Shown: positions 9,837 to 23,894, counted from the first letter of the stretch. The stretch: DNA of 64,000 bases from Pseudorasbora parva (GCF_024679245.1 NC_090187.1:26511815-26575814), one strand, 5' to 3'. The notes: generated from the sequence alone by a model not told the origin. Translations and numbers: made by a program.

Positions 9837-10409
9837 GCACTGCTCTTCTTTTGGTCCTTAAAATAGTCAGATGAATTCATGAAGAACAAAGTGGAAATGC
9901 TCGGAGGGAAACGGGGCAAACACATACGCGGGGCAAACAACAAGAGATGCACTTGATTACTCATTAACTCTAAAGCGTTTTGGAGGTATTCTGAGTGCCT
10001 GAATGTGGGTCAGTCTCGTTAAAGTGAATTAGAGGAGTGTTTCTGACTGTGAGCTCCTCATTGGGACCCCTGTTGGTTGTGTTAATACAGGAGGACAAAA
10101 GCACAGATCCAGATGTGAATGCTAGGCTGACCCAGTTCTGTAGGTTCTACATGAACCAGTGTTCTCTCTAAAGTGCCTCGAAGCCAGAAACAACATTTTA
10201 CACACAGGACAGGAGCTGTACTCAAAAGGAGGACGCATATCAGAGGTTCCTGCATAGGTTAGGCTAATATTGCTAAGAAATGTCCAAAGCATGGGTAGGG
10301 GCCCAGAGCAAGTTAGCAGAAACAGGCCCCTGGACTGGAGGTGGAGGGTTTTCTCGCTCTGCCTGTCACATGGAAAATCACATATTTTTGACTGGGCCCA
10401 ACAAGCAGA
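9836..10409. other. Anonymous non-coding stretch
   Basis: This is unique-looking sequence without domain-like open frames. The 68-codon frame at 10280 has no recognisable features. Confidence 0.5.
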
Positions 10410-11150
10410 CTCTTAGATGCCTGAGTTACCACTCAGAACATCTTAGCAAACACCTAACAACCACCCAGAACAGTTTAACCACCTAGTCTCGCGTAGCCAG
10501 ACCTTCAGACTGAAGGCAGAAGGTCTAGAATCTGACCGCAGCTTTCAAAAGTGAGACCGCCCAAGAGGATGTTTGACTGTCATGTAACGCAACCAGTCAC
10601 ATATTGTTTTGTTCCGTGTCATGTTTATTAGCATGAAAATAAAGTCGATATCCCTGCAATAACAGACCGGCGTGCATTATCATAAATTATTCATTCAAGA
10701 ACATTGTGCAAATTACCTGCAACAATGTGAACTTTACATACTTTTAAAAATCCAGTGTTTAGTTGACCTGGTAAGCGCTCATTGTCACAGTTGCAAACAC
10801 GACGGCATTCATCTTCCATGAAGGAGTTTGAAACCACCTAGCAACCACCAAACAACTACTCATAATACCTTAGCAACCACCTAGCAACCTCTCAGAATAC
10901 CTTAGATATCGCCTACTTTAGAAACCACTTAGCAATGCTCTAGAAATGATCAGAACACCTTAGCAACCGCCTAACAGCTATAACACCTTAGCTTAGTAGC
11001 CACATAGCAACCATTCAGAACACATTAGCAATCATATAGCGACCTCTCAGAACACTTTAACCACCTAGCATAGCAATACACAAGAAACCAGTCAGAACAC
11101 CTTTTGCAACCACCTAGCAACGCCCTGGCAACCATCTAAATCACACTAGT
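10410..11150. repeat. Degenerate minisatellite (CCTTAGCAACCACCTAGCAA) with an inserted element
   Basis: Units such as CTTAGCAACCACCTAGCAAC recur with drift and spacing changes at 10420-10483 and 10843-11150. The non-tandem block 10484-10842 interrupts the array. Single units also appear near 13400-13430, 13850 and 52010-52055, so the motif is dispersed as well as tandem. Confidence 0.75.
10484..10842. mobile_element. Non-autonomous DNA transposon fragment (TAGTCTCGCGTAGCCAGACC end)
   Basis: The block begins TAGTCTCGCGTAGCCAGACC and interrupts the minisatellite. A diverged copy lies at 49548-49815, sharing CCTTCAGACTGA, CATGTAAGGCAACCA/CATGTAACGCAACCA, GTGTCATGTTTA and TTTAGTTGA. No transposase is encoded and the right inverted end is not clear. 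Confidence 0.6.
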
Positions 11151-12186
11151 ATTGTGGCAACAAGCACCACTCAACTTTCAGTTCTCATTCAAGATGGAAT
11201 GGGCTCATTAAGACATACATGCTATATTTTCGACAAAAAAGAGCAAGAGACATTGAGGGCCAGAGAGAGGGATAAGAAGAAGGAAAATAACTCTCTTCGT
11301 CTTGACTCTCTTCTTTTATTCATAATTATGGTCTCGGAGCCCCTAAGACTCTCTTTGCATAAGGAAAACCACACACACACGCACACACAAAAGGAAGGAG
11401 TATTGCGTTTAGCATTACATTTGAGTAAGATCCATTAGAGTTAATAAGGTACATTTGTGTATTTCAGTACATTTATTTATTCAATTAAATATATATTACT
11501 AAGTAAATGTCAGTGGAATATATTTAGACGCCAGTCCCTCTACCGATATTAACATTTGAAGATTTGATTTAGAGGTAATGATGATTAGATTTAAGACTAG
11601 GATTGATTCAAGGCCTCACCGAGACCAAATATTCACCCCAAAACAAGATTTTAAAGTGAAACATTTATAGGGTTCTATTCACACTAAAATGTGTTCACCT
11701 GTATCATTATTTAATGTGTACATGAAAAAAAAAAAACAAGATGGTTTATCTGTCCTATAGGTAAAACTCATCTCTCCAGTCAAGTAGAACACTATGAAAG
11801 TGGAAAGCTCACAGAAATGCCGTGATATGTTTCTCATACAAAGGCGAAGGAGAAAAATCTTTTTGATTTATTAACTGAATTTAAATGAGAATACACTATT
11901 AAACACACATTAACAGGGAAGCAACATGACAACATTCTGTCACTATTCATTTCACAGCACATTATTGTCATATTACTGTAATGTATTGGAATGTTTGTTT
12001 TTCTAAACTAGAAGAGATAGAGAGTTTATGGGGTTTAGTTATGGAGTATTTTTATTTTCTACATTCAGTACGGTGTACAATCCACTTCTTCTGCAACAGA
12101 CAATGGTACCTCGAATTGCGCAGCTTGAAGACAGGTGTGCACATTTACAGACCAGAACATGCTTTTAGAGTGTGGTCTTTTGCCAG
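11151..12186. other. Anonymous AT-rich stretch
   Basis: A short CA tract lies at 11370-11390. No gene, and no repeat that I recognise, is present. Confidence 0.5.
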
Positions 12187-13381
12187 TACACTCACCTAAA
12201 GGATTATTAGGAACACCTCTTCAATTTCTCATTAATGCAATTATCTAATCAACCAATTACATGGCAGTTGTTTCAATGCATTTAGGGGTGTGGTTCTGGT
12301 CAAGACAATCTCCTGAACTCCAAACTGAATGTCAGAATGGGAAAGAAAGGTGATTTAAGCAATTTTGGGCATGGCTGTTGGTGCAAGACAGGCCGGTCTG
12401 AGTATTTCCCAATCTGCTCAGTTACTGGGATTTTCACACACAACTATTTCTAGGGTTTACAAAGAATGGTGTGAAAAGGGAAAAACATCCAGTATGCGGC
12501 AGTCCTGTGGGCAAAAATGCCTTGTTGATGCTAAAGGGTCAGAGGAGAATGGGCCAACTGATTCAAGCTGATAGAAGAGCAACTTTGACTGAAATAACCA
12601 CTCATTACAACTGAGGTATGCAGCAAAGCATTTGTGAAGCCACAACACGCACAACCTTGAGGCAGATGGGTTACAACAGCAGAAGACCCCACCGGGTACC
12701 TCTCATCTCCACTACAAATAAGAAAAAGAGGTTACAATTTCCACAAGCTCACCAAAGTTGAACAGTTGAAGACTGGAAAAATGTTGCCTGGTTTGATGAG
12801 TGTCGATTACTGTTGAGACATTCAGTTGGTATCAGAAGTCAGAATTCGATGTATTGCAGCTGAGAGAGATGAGGACATGGATCCATCATGCCTTGTTACC
12901 ACTGTGCAGGCTGCTGGTGGTGGTGTAATGGTGTGAGGGATGTTTTCTAGGCACACTTTAGGCCCCTTAGTGCCAATTGGGACTCAAAAGCCACGGCCTA
13001 CCTGACCACCATGTACCCATCCTTTGATGGTTACTTCCAGCAGGATAATGCACCATGTCACAAAGCTCAAAATCAAATCATTTCAAATTGGTTTCTTGAA
13101 CATGACAATGAGTTCACTGTACTAAAATGGCCCCCACAGTCACCACATCTCAACCCAATAGAGCATCTTTGGGATGTCGTGGAATAAGAGCTTCATGCCC
13201 TGGATGTGCATCCCACATCAACTGCAAGATGCTATCCTATCAATATGGGCCAACATTTCTAAAGAATGCTTCCAGCACCTTGTTGAATCAATGCCAATTA
13301 TAATTAAGGCAGTTCTTATGGTGAAAGGGGGTCAAACACAGTATTAGTATGGTGTTCCTAATAATCCTTTAGGTGAGTGTA
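12187..13381 (+). mobile_element. Tc1-like transposon, end-to-end but inactive (family A)
   Basis: TA duplications flank a 1.19-kb element with inverted ends of about 28 bp: CACTCACCTAAAGGATTATT on the left and its complement ending CCTTTAGGTGAGTG on the right. This size and structure are typical of Tc1. The same family appears at 25893-27777, 41247-42960 and 57536-58560, all more damaged. The minisatellite motif resumes shortly to the right. Confidence 0.93.
12337..13320 (+). pseudogene. Tc1-like transposase pseudogene (family A)
   Basis: The ATG at 12337 starts the usual MGKK N-terminus, but the frame shifts near 12368. The helix-turn-helix part (SISQSAQLLGFSHTTISRVY) reads in the next frame at 12365-12571. 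A TGA interrupts near 12611. The three catalytic regions are still visible at DNA level: DE near 12795, QQDNAP near 13038-13055 and PIEHLW near 13155-13172. Several frameshifts mean no functional enzyme is made. Confidence 0.9.
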
Positions 13382-14459
13382 TAATAACTTAACAAACATA
13401 TTAACACCCTAGCAACCACATATCAACGCACAAAAAACTGGAACACACTGATAATAACATTTTGGCACAGAAGATCTGATAACTATTTTAATATTATAGT
13501 CAATAATACAGATACATATAATTTAATATGATTTTGTAAATAAAATAAAATAATACAAATGCTACAAATTAATTTAGGATTCACAACATATACTGCCTGA
13601 TATAAAAAATGGGAATACATTTCAAATTGTTATTTCATATTGGTTCAAATTAATAGTGATTTTAACAATTCATTTTAAGCGAGCGTTACACAACAGCAGA
13701 GGTAATCTAAATGTAAAAAATATGGGAACTGACCTGCACAGTAAAAAAAAAAAAATGCAATTGAAAAAGATGCAATAACAGATCTAGTCAAGATATTATG
13801 TGCATTCCTTAAAAACACACAACACCTGCTGCAAAACCTGCATGACAACGCCCTGGCAACCACCTACAGCATCCTAGCATTGTGGCAATTGTCACGTTTA
13901 GAAAATGCTAAATCAATCAAGTTGTTTTAAATGCAATACAGCACATGCAAACTCTGAGTAAGCTATACATAGAGGCCATTTGATATCAGAGAGATCGTGA
14001 CATCATCAGTTCACAGTGCTAACCTGCCCGTCCTTCCCTGTAGACCCTTAGCCCTTCCATTCATGAATCAAAGCCCTTCACACTAATCAGCAAGATGAAG
14101 ACACACTAGAGTGCAGCAGAGGTTGAGTGTTAGTGGATGACTGCATGCTGCATGTGTGTGTGTGACACCGAGGTTTCTTGATGATAAACGAGCGGTATTA
14201 CCGAAGGCCTTACTCTCCCCGAATTCAGCAGCCCTAATCAAGGCAAAGGGAAAACTATACAGAAATGAGCCGTGTGTGTGTGTGCCGATAAGCAGTTTGA
14301 AAGATGAAACATTACCTCTAAAGGCCATTTCTCATGGTGACACCGACACATTCCCTGTGATGCTAAAATATCCACATATTAGAATATTCAAAGAGAAACA
14401 ACATGAATTAAAACTTCAAGAGACGATGATGATGTCATGGAGATCACACAAACATGTAC
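13382..14459. other. Anonymous AT-rich stretch with isolated minisatellite units
   Basis: Single CCTAGCAACCAC-like units lie near 13405 and 13850. No gene is recognised. Confidence 0.5.
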
Positions 14460-14720
14460 CGTGTTGAATGTATGATTACATGAGTGGCATCCGCTGCGAC
14501 AGGGCCCTTAAATCATCACCCCGCTGTGTGAAACAGCAGATCAAATGATGATGGCATCCCATCAGCCTGCCTGCTGTTTCTATGACAACCGCCGAAGTTG
14601 CAGGGCTACGGTGTGAGAGATTGGTAAAGTGCTGTTGGTCTGACTGCCGCTGATGAAGAAGATCACAAGAGTCCTAATGGAACAGAGGAAAGAGCCGCCG
14701 GCCTGTTACTGCACAGCCAG
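14460..14720. other. Candidate conserved non-coding element
   Basis: This is low-repeat, balanced-composition sequence (TGAGTGGCATCCGCTGCGAC through CCGCTGATGAAGAAGATCAC) without an open frame or transposon signs. Its texture resembles vertebrate conserved non-coding elements. That is an impression and needs an alignment. Confidence 0.25.
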
Positions 14721-14899
14721 GTCCTACTGTAAAAGCAAAACACACACACACAAATGCTGAGTGTGCTCTCTGAACTCCCACTGGCCCTATCCTCTCTTGA
14801 GATTTGAAAGGTACCACGGACATGTGGGGTAAATTGCTTTAATTCAGTGCATCAATCAGGACCCCAGCCTGGCAGCTCTCGGGACTGTCTGAATGTGTG

Positions 14900-14992
14900 C
14901 AGGATAGAGGGGAGGGTAGGATAGGGTGGGATGGGGATGAAGGGCAAGGACAAGGGCAAGGCCAAGGCCAAGGGGTAGGGAAAGGCAAAGTT
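14900..14992. repeat. Purine-rich low-complexity tract
   Basis: Imperfect GGGATGGGG and AAGGGC/AAGGCC units run through about 90 bp, almost pure purine on the plus strand. Confidence 0.8.
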
Positions 14993-15349
14993 GTATCGCT
15001 TCACTTACATTCATAAATAGTAACGTGTCCAATGCATACTTTTGAATTTCGGCGGAAGTAGTAGGTCATCCGGGGACTTTTCGCCTACTTTTTACTACTA
15101 TTTTGAATAACAAAGGATGTTAAACTAATTGAGCTCACAAAGACGTATAAGAGCACTCTATTTAAAACTTGCGCACTGTTGTCTGTAAACGCACACAGCT
15201 ACATATGCAGCACGCGAACACCGAATTCAGTTCTTTTTCTTGTTGATTTGTGCTTGAAAGTAGCCAAGAAATCTAGACGCACCCTAGTGGCAGCAAATCT
15301 AATCTGCCGTGAGTGTCGTCTAGCAAATCTCAATACACTTCTGAGCTGT

Positions 15350-15788
15350 AAACGCCAAACTCTGGTCGGGCCAATCACATTGTGTATAGAGTCGGTGGGC
15401 GGGGCTTAACATAATGACGGCCAAGTTGCTGTTGCGTGCTTCTAGTAAACACAGAAACTGGAGAACGACGGCCTTTCGAATCAGCTTTGACCGCGACTCT
15501 GAAAGACTTGGAGTTAAGCTTTTCTCTGAGAAAAGAACAGGACAGCACTGAAGTCATTCTTAAAAAGGGAAGATGTGTTCTGAGTTTTGCCAACCGAATA
15601 CGGCGAAAGTTTAATCTTTCAACTAGCTCTGCTTCACCTTCGTTGCTCTGGTTGGTTGTAGCGCTATCTTATTGCATGCAGAGGGAGTTTAAAAGACAAC
15701 CGTTTATCCCGCCCCTCAGATTGAGCCCTGTCTATGGTGAGTTTCCAGACCAAACATCTTGATGTGGGTCTGGCTTGTCAGGCTAGCT
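15350..15788 (-). mobile_element. Non-autonomous DNA transposon remnant (CTAGCCTGACAAGCCAGACC end)
   Basis: The right end reads GGTCTGGCTTGTCAGGCTAG (15768-15787), a terminus I recognise from fish PIF/Harbinger-like short elements. The interior is GC-richer than its surroundings. The left end is not clear. The 108-codon open frame across it has no domain features. Confidence 0.45.
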
Positions 15789-16689
15789 TGAAAGGACATA
15801 TACACGCAAAATTATGTCAAAATTCATGTCTTGGTGAGTATCCTCATAAACAGTTACTTATTACTTATGTAAATGTGAATAACTGAGAAAGAAAATGGAT
15901 GCGTATCATTATATTGGATCCGTGCATTAGCTCTTAAAGTGGCATCAGCCTATTATACCCGCTGCTGTCAGTAATACGTATTAAACAACAAAATACAACG
16001 AAAAGCACAGTGAAGACGATAGGGTGTTATTTTACATTTGATTGTTCAATTTCTGTACCTAAATACTGTTAGACTTAAATAAAAAACATAGACTATAAAG
16101 CATATTTATCTATGCTTAAAATGTGTATGTAATTTTCTATGCAGATTCAATCCCCTACAAAATCCCCCCTATCATTCTTGATTGAATTATAAATCCTTTT
16201 AAAAAAGAGCTATGCATCTTGTGAAGCTGTTTTAATATCTTAATATATATCGCAGAAAAACAAAATATCACAATTTAATTTTTCCCCAATAAGTATCATA
16301 GGAGTGTGACTCTCATAGCCTGATGTCTTCATACTCAGATTTTAATCAGAATATGAGTCTGATCCATTGGGCTGTGATTATGGGATGTGTTTCAACCAAA
16401 CGAGGAAAGAAAATGCCTCTGCACTCAATTGGATAGACCTACAGACTAAGTGACATATGTTGAGCGCAGTATAGTTGGCAGCAGAACTTAACTATACGCA
16501 CGCTGGAAGTAGAAGAAGAAGAAGAAGATGAGTGAAACAATCTTTGCCGGTGTTGTAAAAATAATGTCAGGATACACAAAGTACTTACCAACACGATAGT
16601 AAAGGTGAATGCATAATCTAACAAGTTCTCTGTTTAGGATTAGAACAAATTCAACCCAAACACTCTTTGGTGACATGGATGATTACGTT
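15789..16689. other. Anonymous AT-rich stretch
   Basis: A short GAA run lies at 16508-16528. I recognise no gene. Confidence 0.45.
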
Positions 16690-16852
16690 ACTGTTGATCA
16701 TCTGTCCATCATCATATAAAGCCCGCCCTGACAATCTGATTGGTCTGAACAGCTCTGGAGCATAGTTTCTCCACAATGCATCAAGTTTAGACCGAATTTC
16801 CCGACCACAAATGTTTTGTACGGGGCTGAGTTCGGCTGGAATCCAGGCTAAT
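16690..16852 (-). mobile_element. Short DNA transposon remnant (TAGCCTGGATTCCAGCCGAA end)
   Basis: The right boundary reads TTCGGCTGGAATCCAGGCTA (16831-16850). The interior has CCGCCCTGACAATCTGATTG and GGGGCTGAGTTC. This resembles another common fish non-autonomous family. The left end was not located. Confidence 0.4.
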
Positions 16853-17255
16853 ATCGTGCAGTCGAAAGACAGCATTTTTCAGCTTTCGGATGCAGCCTAT
16901 GTATTCAGACCTACTACTCTTTTGGTGTACTGTTTTTTGCATATATAGTAGTAGTATCCAAGTTCCACAATGCTAAATATCCAAGATCGGACACATTGCA
17001 AATTGAAGAAAACAGGAAAATAAAAGTGAAATTAAAGGACAAAAAGGAGAGAAAAAAATGAAACAGAAAAGTGAAAGAGAAAAGTAAGGGGAAAAGAAAA
17101 AAGGAAGAAGATAGTTTAATAATTTATGAATGACTGTGAGACTCATTAGCATGAGGACAAAGGCGTTTCTACAGGGAGGGACAGGCAGAGGGGTCACGGC
17201 CCCTGTGTGTCTTTCCTCTCGTCCTCGGTCCACACACACACACACACAGTCTCGT

Positions 17256-17611
17256 TACACACACAAAGGAAAACTGGTGCGAGGACTCAAGTGCAGAAAT
17301 AAAAGATTTATTTACAAAAATAAACATGAACAGAAAACAAAACCCATGAGGGGGCAAAATACATAATCAAAAACATAAACTAAAGAAAAATAACACACAG
17401 GGACCCGGGAGAAGTAGACGAGACATGCAACGATCCGACCAAGACTGACAAACACAAGGAGCTTATAAAGGGAAGAAATCAAAAGGGAATCAGGGAACAC
17501 AGGTGGGGCCAATAAACACTAATCAGATAACAAGGGGGAGGGATCTGACAATGACACGAGCACATGCTCAACATAACAAAACCCACATTTGCACACAAGA
17601 CAGGACAGGCA
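17256..17611 (-). repeat. Solo LTR-like block
   Basis: On the minus strand this block has a TATA-like CCCTTTATAAGCTCC (about 17458-17475) followed, about 150 bp on, by AATAAATC (about 17305-17312), the order seen in LTRs. It is flanked by CA-type repeats on both sides. No internal retroelement region adjoins it, so it would be a solo LTR. Exact ends and target duplication are not resolved. Confidence 0.4.
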
Positions 17612-17655
17612 TGTGACACACACGCACGCACGCACGCACGCACGCACACACACAG
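17612..17655. repeat. (ACGC)n / (CA)n microsatellite
   Basis: ACGCACGC units pass into CACACA and then GAGAGA, ending at the CA-associated module. Confidence 0.9.
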
Positions 17656-17662
17656 AGAGAGA

Positions 17663-17935
17663 TTGTTTTTGGGACATATGGGGACATTCCATAGGCGTAA
17701 TGGTTTTTATACCGTACAAACCGTATTTTCTATCCCCTTACACTGCCCCTACCCCTAAACCTACCCATCACAGGAAACATTCTGCATTTTTACTTTCTAA
17801 AATAAATTCATCCTGTATGATTTATAAACATTTTGAAAAGTGGGGACATGGCCAATGTCCTCATATTTCACCCTCTCCTTGTAATACCTATGTCATACCC
17901 ATGTCATTATACACCCAGGTCCCCATCCCCCCCCC
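17663..17935 (+). mobile_element. CA-associated repeat module, copy 1
   Basis: The copy begins TTGTTTTTGGGACATATGGG, contains CATAGGCGTAATGG, GTACAAACCGTA and CCCTAAACCTACCCATCACA, and ends near GTCATTATACACCCAGG. It is flanked by CA or ACGC tracts. Other copies are at 20437-20562, 22264-22510, 23622-23893, 29812-30110, 30123-30520 and 45800-45905. Confidence 0.8.
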
Positions 17936-17940
17936 CCAAC

Positions 17941-18108
17941 ACACACACACTAGCCTCTATCCCTTGCAAAAAAACCTATAGGATCTTTTTATTTTCATAT
18001 TAAGATTGTGGTGGATAATGCAATATCATCACAACAACAAGTAACAATAATTCTATAAATAAATAAAATAAAATGAAGCCATCAGAACATGTGAAGGGTG
18101 AAAGTATA
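17941..18108. other. Anonymous AT-rich stretch
   Basis: The first bases are CA units left over from the preceding module. Nothing else is recognised. Confidence 0.5.
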
Positions 18109-18410
18109 ATGCAATAAGATATTAAATGTGACTGTTTGTCAAATTAAAGCATACAAATATTATAATCAGGATTGAGAATACATTGTATGTTTTGCCTGCT
18201 GTTTGTAAGAATACTAATGCTCTGACAATTTTATGAAAAAGAAATGTATAAGTGATACTGAGCTCCACAATAAATGGGAACGTAATATATGAGGATAATT
18301 TGCAGTATATGAGAATATTATGCAATGTGTATGTAATGAGATTACAAATACTATTGTTTGCAAAGTTAAAGTATGAGTATATGTCAGGAGTGAGAATGTA
18401 AGCACTGGGG
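18109..18410. repeat. Degenerate tandem duplication of about 215 bp spacing
   Basis: The segment near 18112-18180 (ACTGTTTGTCAAATTAAAGC, then ATCAGGATTGAGAATA) recurs diverged near 18333-18400 (ATTGTTTGCAAAGTTAAAGT, then GTCAGGAGTGAGAATG). The spacing is about 220 bp. Confidence 0.5.
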
Positions 18411-20400
<1,990 letters not shown>

Positions 20401-20436
20401 TGGATCCACCAATGGGATGACAAAATCAGAAATCTT

Positions 20437-20555
20437 TAACCTTGTGGGGACATGTTTTCATCCCAGTTTTTGGATAGGGTTAGGCCTAGGGTATAGAATA
20501 TATGGTTTGTACAGTATAAAAATATCTATGTAAATTCCCCGTAAAACATGGGAAC

Positions 20556-20562
<7 letters not shown>
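20437..20562 (-). mobile_element. CA-associated repeat module, copy 2 (partial)
   Basis: Read in reverse, it carries the GTACAAACCATATATTCTAT and CCTAACCCTATCC landmarks of the module. It is bounded by the TG tract at 20281 and the GA/TG tract at 20559. Confidence 0.65.
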
Positions 20563-20611
<49 letters not shown>

Positions 20612-20662
20612 TGTGTGCGTGTGTGCGTGCGTGCGTGCGTGTGTGTGTGTGTGTGTGTGTGT
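20559..20662. repeat. Compound (GA)n(TG)n microsatellite
   Basis: About 25 GA units (20559-20608) pass into TGCG/TG units ending at 20662. Confidence 0.97.
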
Positions 20663-22203
20663 AGGCCAGCACACAGCAATTCTTAGGAGGATATTTTCTC
20701 TCGTTTTTGATTCACTGGCCTACATACATACATTAAGGAGCCAGAGAAACTTCATTCATGTAAGCAGACAAACCTACTTAGCCCTCATTTAATGGCATAG
20801 GTTGAAGTCCAACACAAAATGTCTGCTAACCACAAAACCTGTCACAAAGACGTGAATGTTATAGTCAACATGAAACGGCATTCACCACCCACTTCATTAC
20901 GCCTGAGCGAAACTGAATATTCCATAAGGAAAATGTAAAGCGCCACACGACTCACTTCAATTGCTGCAAAAAAAGAAGTTAGCATTTCTGCACTTCTAGT
21001 TCCATCATCCCAAAGTCAATGGATTTTCGGTTAAATTCTGGAAATAAAGTCTGTGGCTAATTTTGCAGCGTTTTATGAGCCGTTTGATGGGTTAATGGGC
21101 CGGAAAGAGCGGTTACACTCAGTGTGGATGAATCGCGTTTGTTTTCAAAGACTCTAATGAAGAGAACTTATGCGACGCAGAAACTCTTACAAAACAAAAC
21201 CAAACCAATGCATCCAGTTTGATACAATGCATCTCTAACTTACTGATTGTGATCTCACCCTTAGAAGTGCCTGTCAATCAATACGTGCTTCTGTGTTAAG
21301 CGAGTCGTCTTCTCATTTTATTCTATGATAAATACATCAGTAATGATTATGATATTTAAGCTTAATGTGTCTTGAAAAAGGCCATTATTAAGAGGCAAAA
21401 TTGAACTACAGAGGATGTTGGGGACATTAAACGTTATCATACCGAACAGGAAAACTCATCTACAGTCTGTCGCAGCCTCATTGTATTTATATTCACAAGC
21501 TAACTCAAAGATTGAAAAAGTTTAAGCTTAGTGGTGGTGATGAAGTGGTGCAACTGTAGTTGGTTAGTTAGCTATACCAGTTACAGAATCCCTTTAGCTT
21601 TTACCTTCTGGCGATTGTATTTAGGCTTTATGATTCAAAAGCTGTGTTTATTTGTGAAGATTATTTTGATGAATGAAATGTGTAAAAATCATAAACTTTT
21701 GTCATTTTCTGCAATAAAAGTCGCTGGAAAAATCCTTTTGCCATTTTGTTGAGGGAATCAGGGTGATGCAAACTTATGAGTTGGTCTACAAAATTACATC
21801 AACCCTGCGGGACACTACAGGATTGTCTTCTCCACAAGGATATATTCAAAGCCTTAGAATATATCGAAAATATAATCGATAATGTTGCTTTGGGAACAGC
21901 TTTCACATTAGGAGCACCAATCATGCTTTCAAATGCTATGAGGAGGGCAGTCACAAGGGTTTCTCACGTAATGTTCAATTGTGCTGAGTGTGTTTCAATA
22001 ACTCTAAAGAGTGTTTCTAAAGCCCCTGTGGACTAAGATTGAGGAATAATGTATTACATTTCTGCTGTCTGCTCAAATCAGACAAGACTGCTGACATCTC
22101 TTTATACCCCTTTCTCTTCATCTCTGTTTTTTCATGCATGGCTAGACTTGACTCGTTGACAATTGCTACCTCAGCACCACAATACAGTGCTGAATCCGTG
22201 TGC

Positions 22204-22206
<3 letters not shown>
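20663..22206. other. Low-repeat stretch with a candidate conserved element at 20860-21180
   Basis: There are no microsatellites and no transposon ends. The part 20860-21180 (TTACGCCTGAGCGAAACTGA, GGTTAATGGGCCGGAAAGAG) has the texture of a vertebrate conserved non-coding element. The 86-codon frame at 21776 has no domain features. Conservation is untested. Confidence 0.3.
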
Positions 22207-22239
<33 letters not shown>

Positions 22240-22263
22240 GCACGCACGCACACACATACACAC
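22207..22263. repeat. (CA)n / (CGCA)n microsatellite
   Basis: CA units contain a CACG-variant core and abut module copy 3. Confidence 0.95.
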
Positions 22264-22510
22264 GAATATGTGGTTTACTCTCTATAGGCGTAATGGTTGT
22301 TATGCTGTACAAACTGTATATGATATCCCCTACACTAACCCTACCCGAACATGCACATCACAGAAAACCTTTGACATTTAAAAAAAAAAAAAAAAAAACA
22401 GTTTATGTTTTTTAAGCTATTTGGTTTACAAGGACACAGGAAGAAACCATGTTTATATTGTAATCATTATCATTATACACATTTGTATCCTCATAAACCA
22501 TGTAAGAACA
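22264..22510 (+). mobile_element. CA-associated repeat module, copy 3
   Basis: It contains TATAGGCGTAATGG, CTGTACAAACTGTATATGAT and ATCATTATACACATTTGT in the module order. A long A run lies at 22381-22398. Confidence 0.75.
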
Positions 22511-22529
22511 CTAGAAAAACATGTACACA

Positions 22530-22760
22530 CACACATTCCTGTACATCTCTCTTATGGAGGACATTCATTGCACAATGCAATCTCTAGCTCCTAACCCTAA
22601 CCCTACCCACCACAGCTCAGTGTTTAACCCAAACTCTTACCTTGAACATAATTATAACCTTCTCCCTTAAAAAGTTTCAGCCCTCAAACAGGGGTCTCGA
22701 GGCCAGCTACAATTTCCTCACTTTACTCGCTTCACTCAAACTGGTCCTTACGAACACACA
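22530..22760 (+). repeat. Diverged relative of the CA-associated module
   Basis: CCTGTACATCTCTCTTATGG, CTAACCCTAACCCTACCCAC and GGTCCTTACGAACACACACA follow the module order loosely. A CA/CGCA tract ends it. Confidence 0.5.
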
Positions 22761-22926
22761 CACGCACGCACGCACGCACACACACAGTATCATAAATAGC
22801 ACTTTGTAAAAATTAATGTGTTAATTAATTGAAACGGAATTCTACTAAAGCCACACAGTTTGAAATGGTTTATATTAGAAAGTAGAACAAACATCCTGCT
22901 GTGCTGGCAATCTGTTGGCCTCATGT

Positions 22927-22928
<2 letters not shown>

Positions 22929-22987
<59 letters not shown>
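22929..22987. repeat. (CA)n microsatellite
   Basis: This is a perfect CA tract of about 29 units. Confidence 0.97.
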
Positions 22988-22989
<2 letters not shown>

Positions 22990-23114
22990 GAGCTGATAAG
23001 ATTCAGAACAAAAACAAACAGCAGCCCAGCAGCCCACTTGTTCTGGATGATGAGTTAGAGTATAAGTTATATTCAATAGAATAAGTATATTCTAATAAAT
23101 TATGATTTCGGATT

Positions 23115-23540
<426 letters not shown>

Positions 23541-23552
23541 GACACACACACA

Positions 23553-23601
<49 letters not shown>

Positions 23602-23621
23602 CACACGCACACACGCACAGT
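23541..23621. repeat. (CA)n microsatellite with CGCA variants
   Basis: About 40 units carry interruptions (CTACAC, CGCACA). The tract abuts module copy 4. Confidence 0.95.
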
Positions 23622-23891
23622 CGTGTTTCCATGTTTTATGGGGACTTTTCATAGGCGGTTATGGATTTCATACTGTACAAACTGTACATCCTATCCCCTT
23701 ACACTGCCCCTGCCCCTAAACCTACCCATCACAGGAAACATTCTGCATTTTTACTCACATAAAACTCCTTCTGTGTGATTTATAAGCTGTTTTCCTCATG
23801 GGGACCTAAAAATGTCCCCATAAGGACAAGGATTTCGGACATTGCCATCTTTGTGGGGACATTTTGTCCCCATAACGTAGGGATTACCAGG

Positions 23892-23893
<2 letters not shown>
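23622..23893 (+). mobile_element. CA-associated repeat module, copy 4
   Basis: It carries TTTTATGGGGACTTTTCATA, CTGTACAAACTGTACATCCT, CCCTAAACCTACCCATCACA and TTGTGGGGACATTTTGTCCC, ending GGGATTACCAGGTCG directly at a CA tract. Together with copy 5 it is among the most complete copies. Confidence 0.85.

Positions 23894-23894
<1 letters not shown>

Noticed and set aside
15030..16975. One large element with AGTAGTAGGTC-type ends at both sides
   Set aside because: The similarity between the two sides is limited to about 11 bases, too little to call inverted ends.
22592..22610. Interstitial telomere repeat (CTAACCCTAACCCTACCC)
   Set aside because: Only two units occur, and the motif is part of the CA-associated module, which has CCCTAAACCTACCC at the same place.
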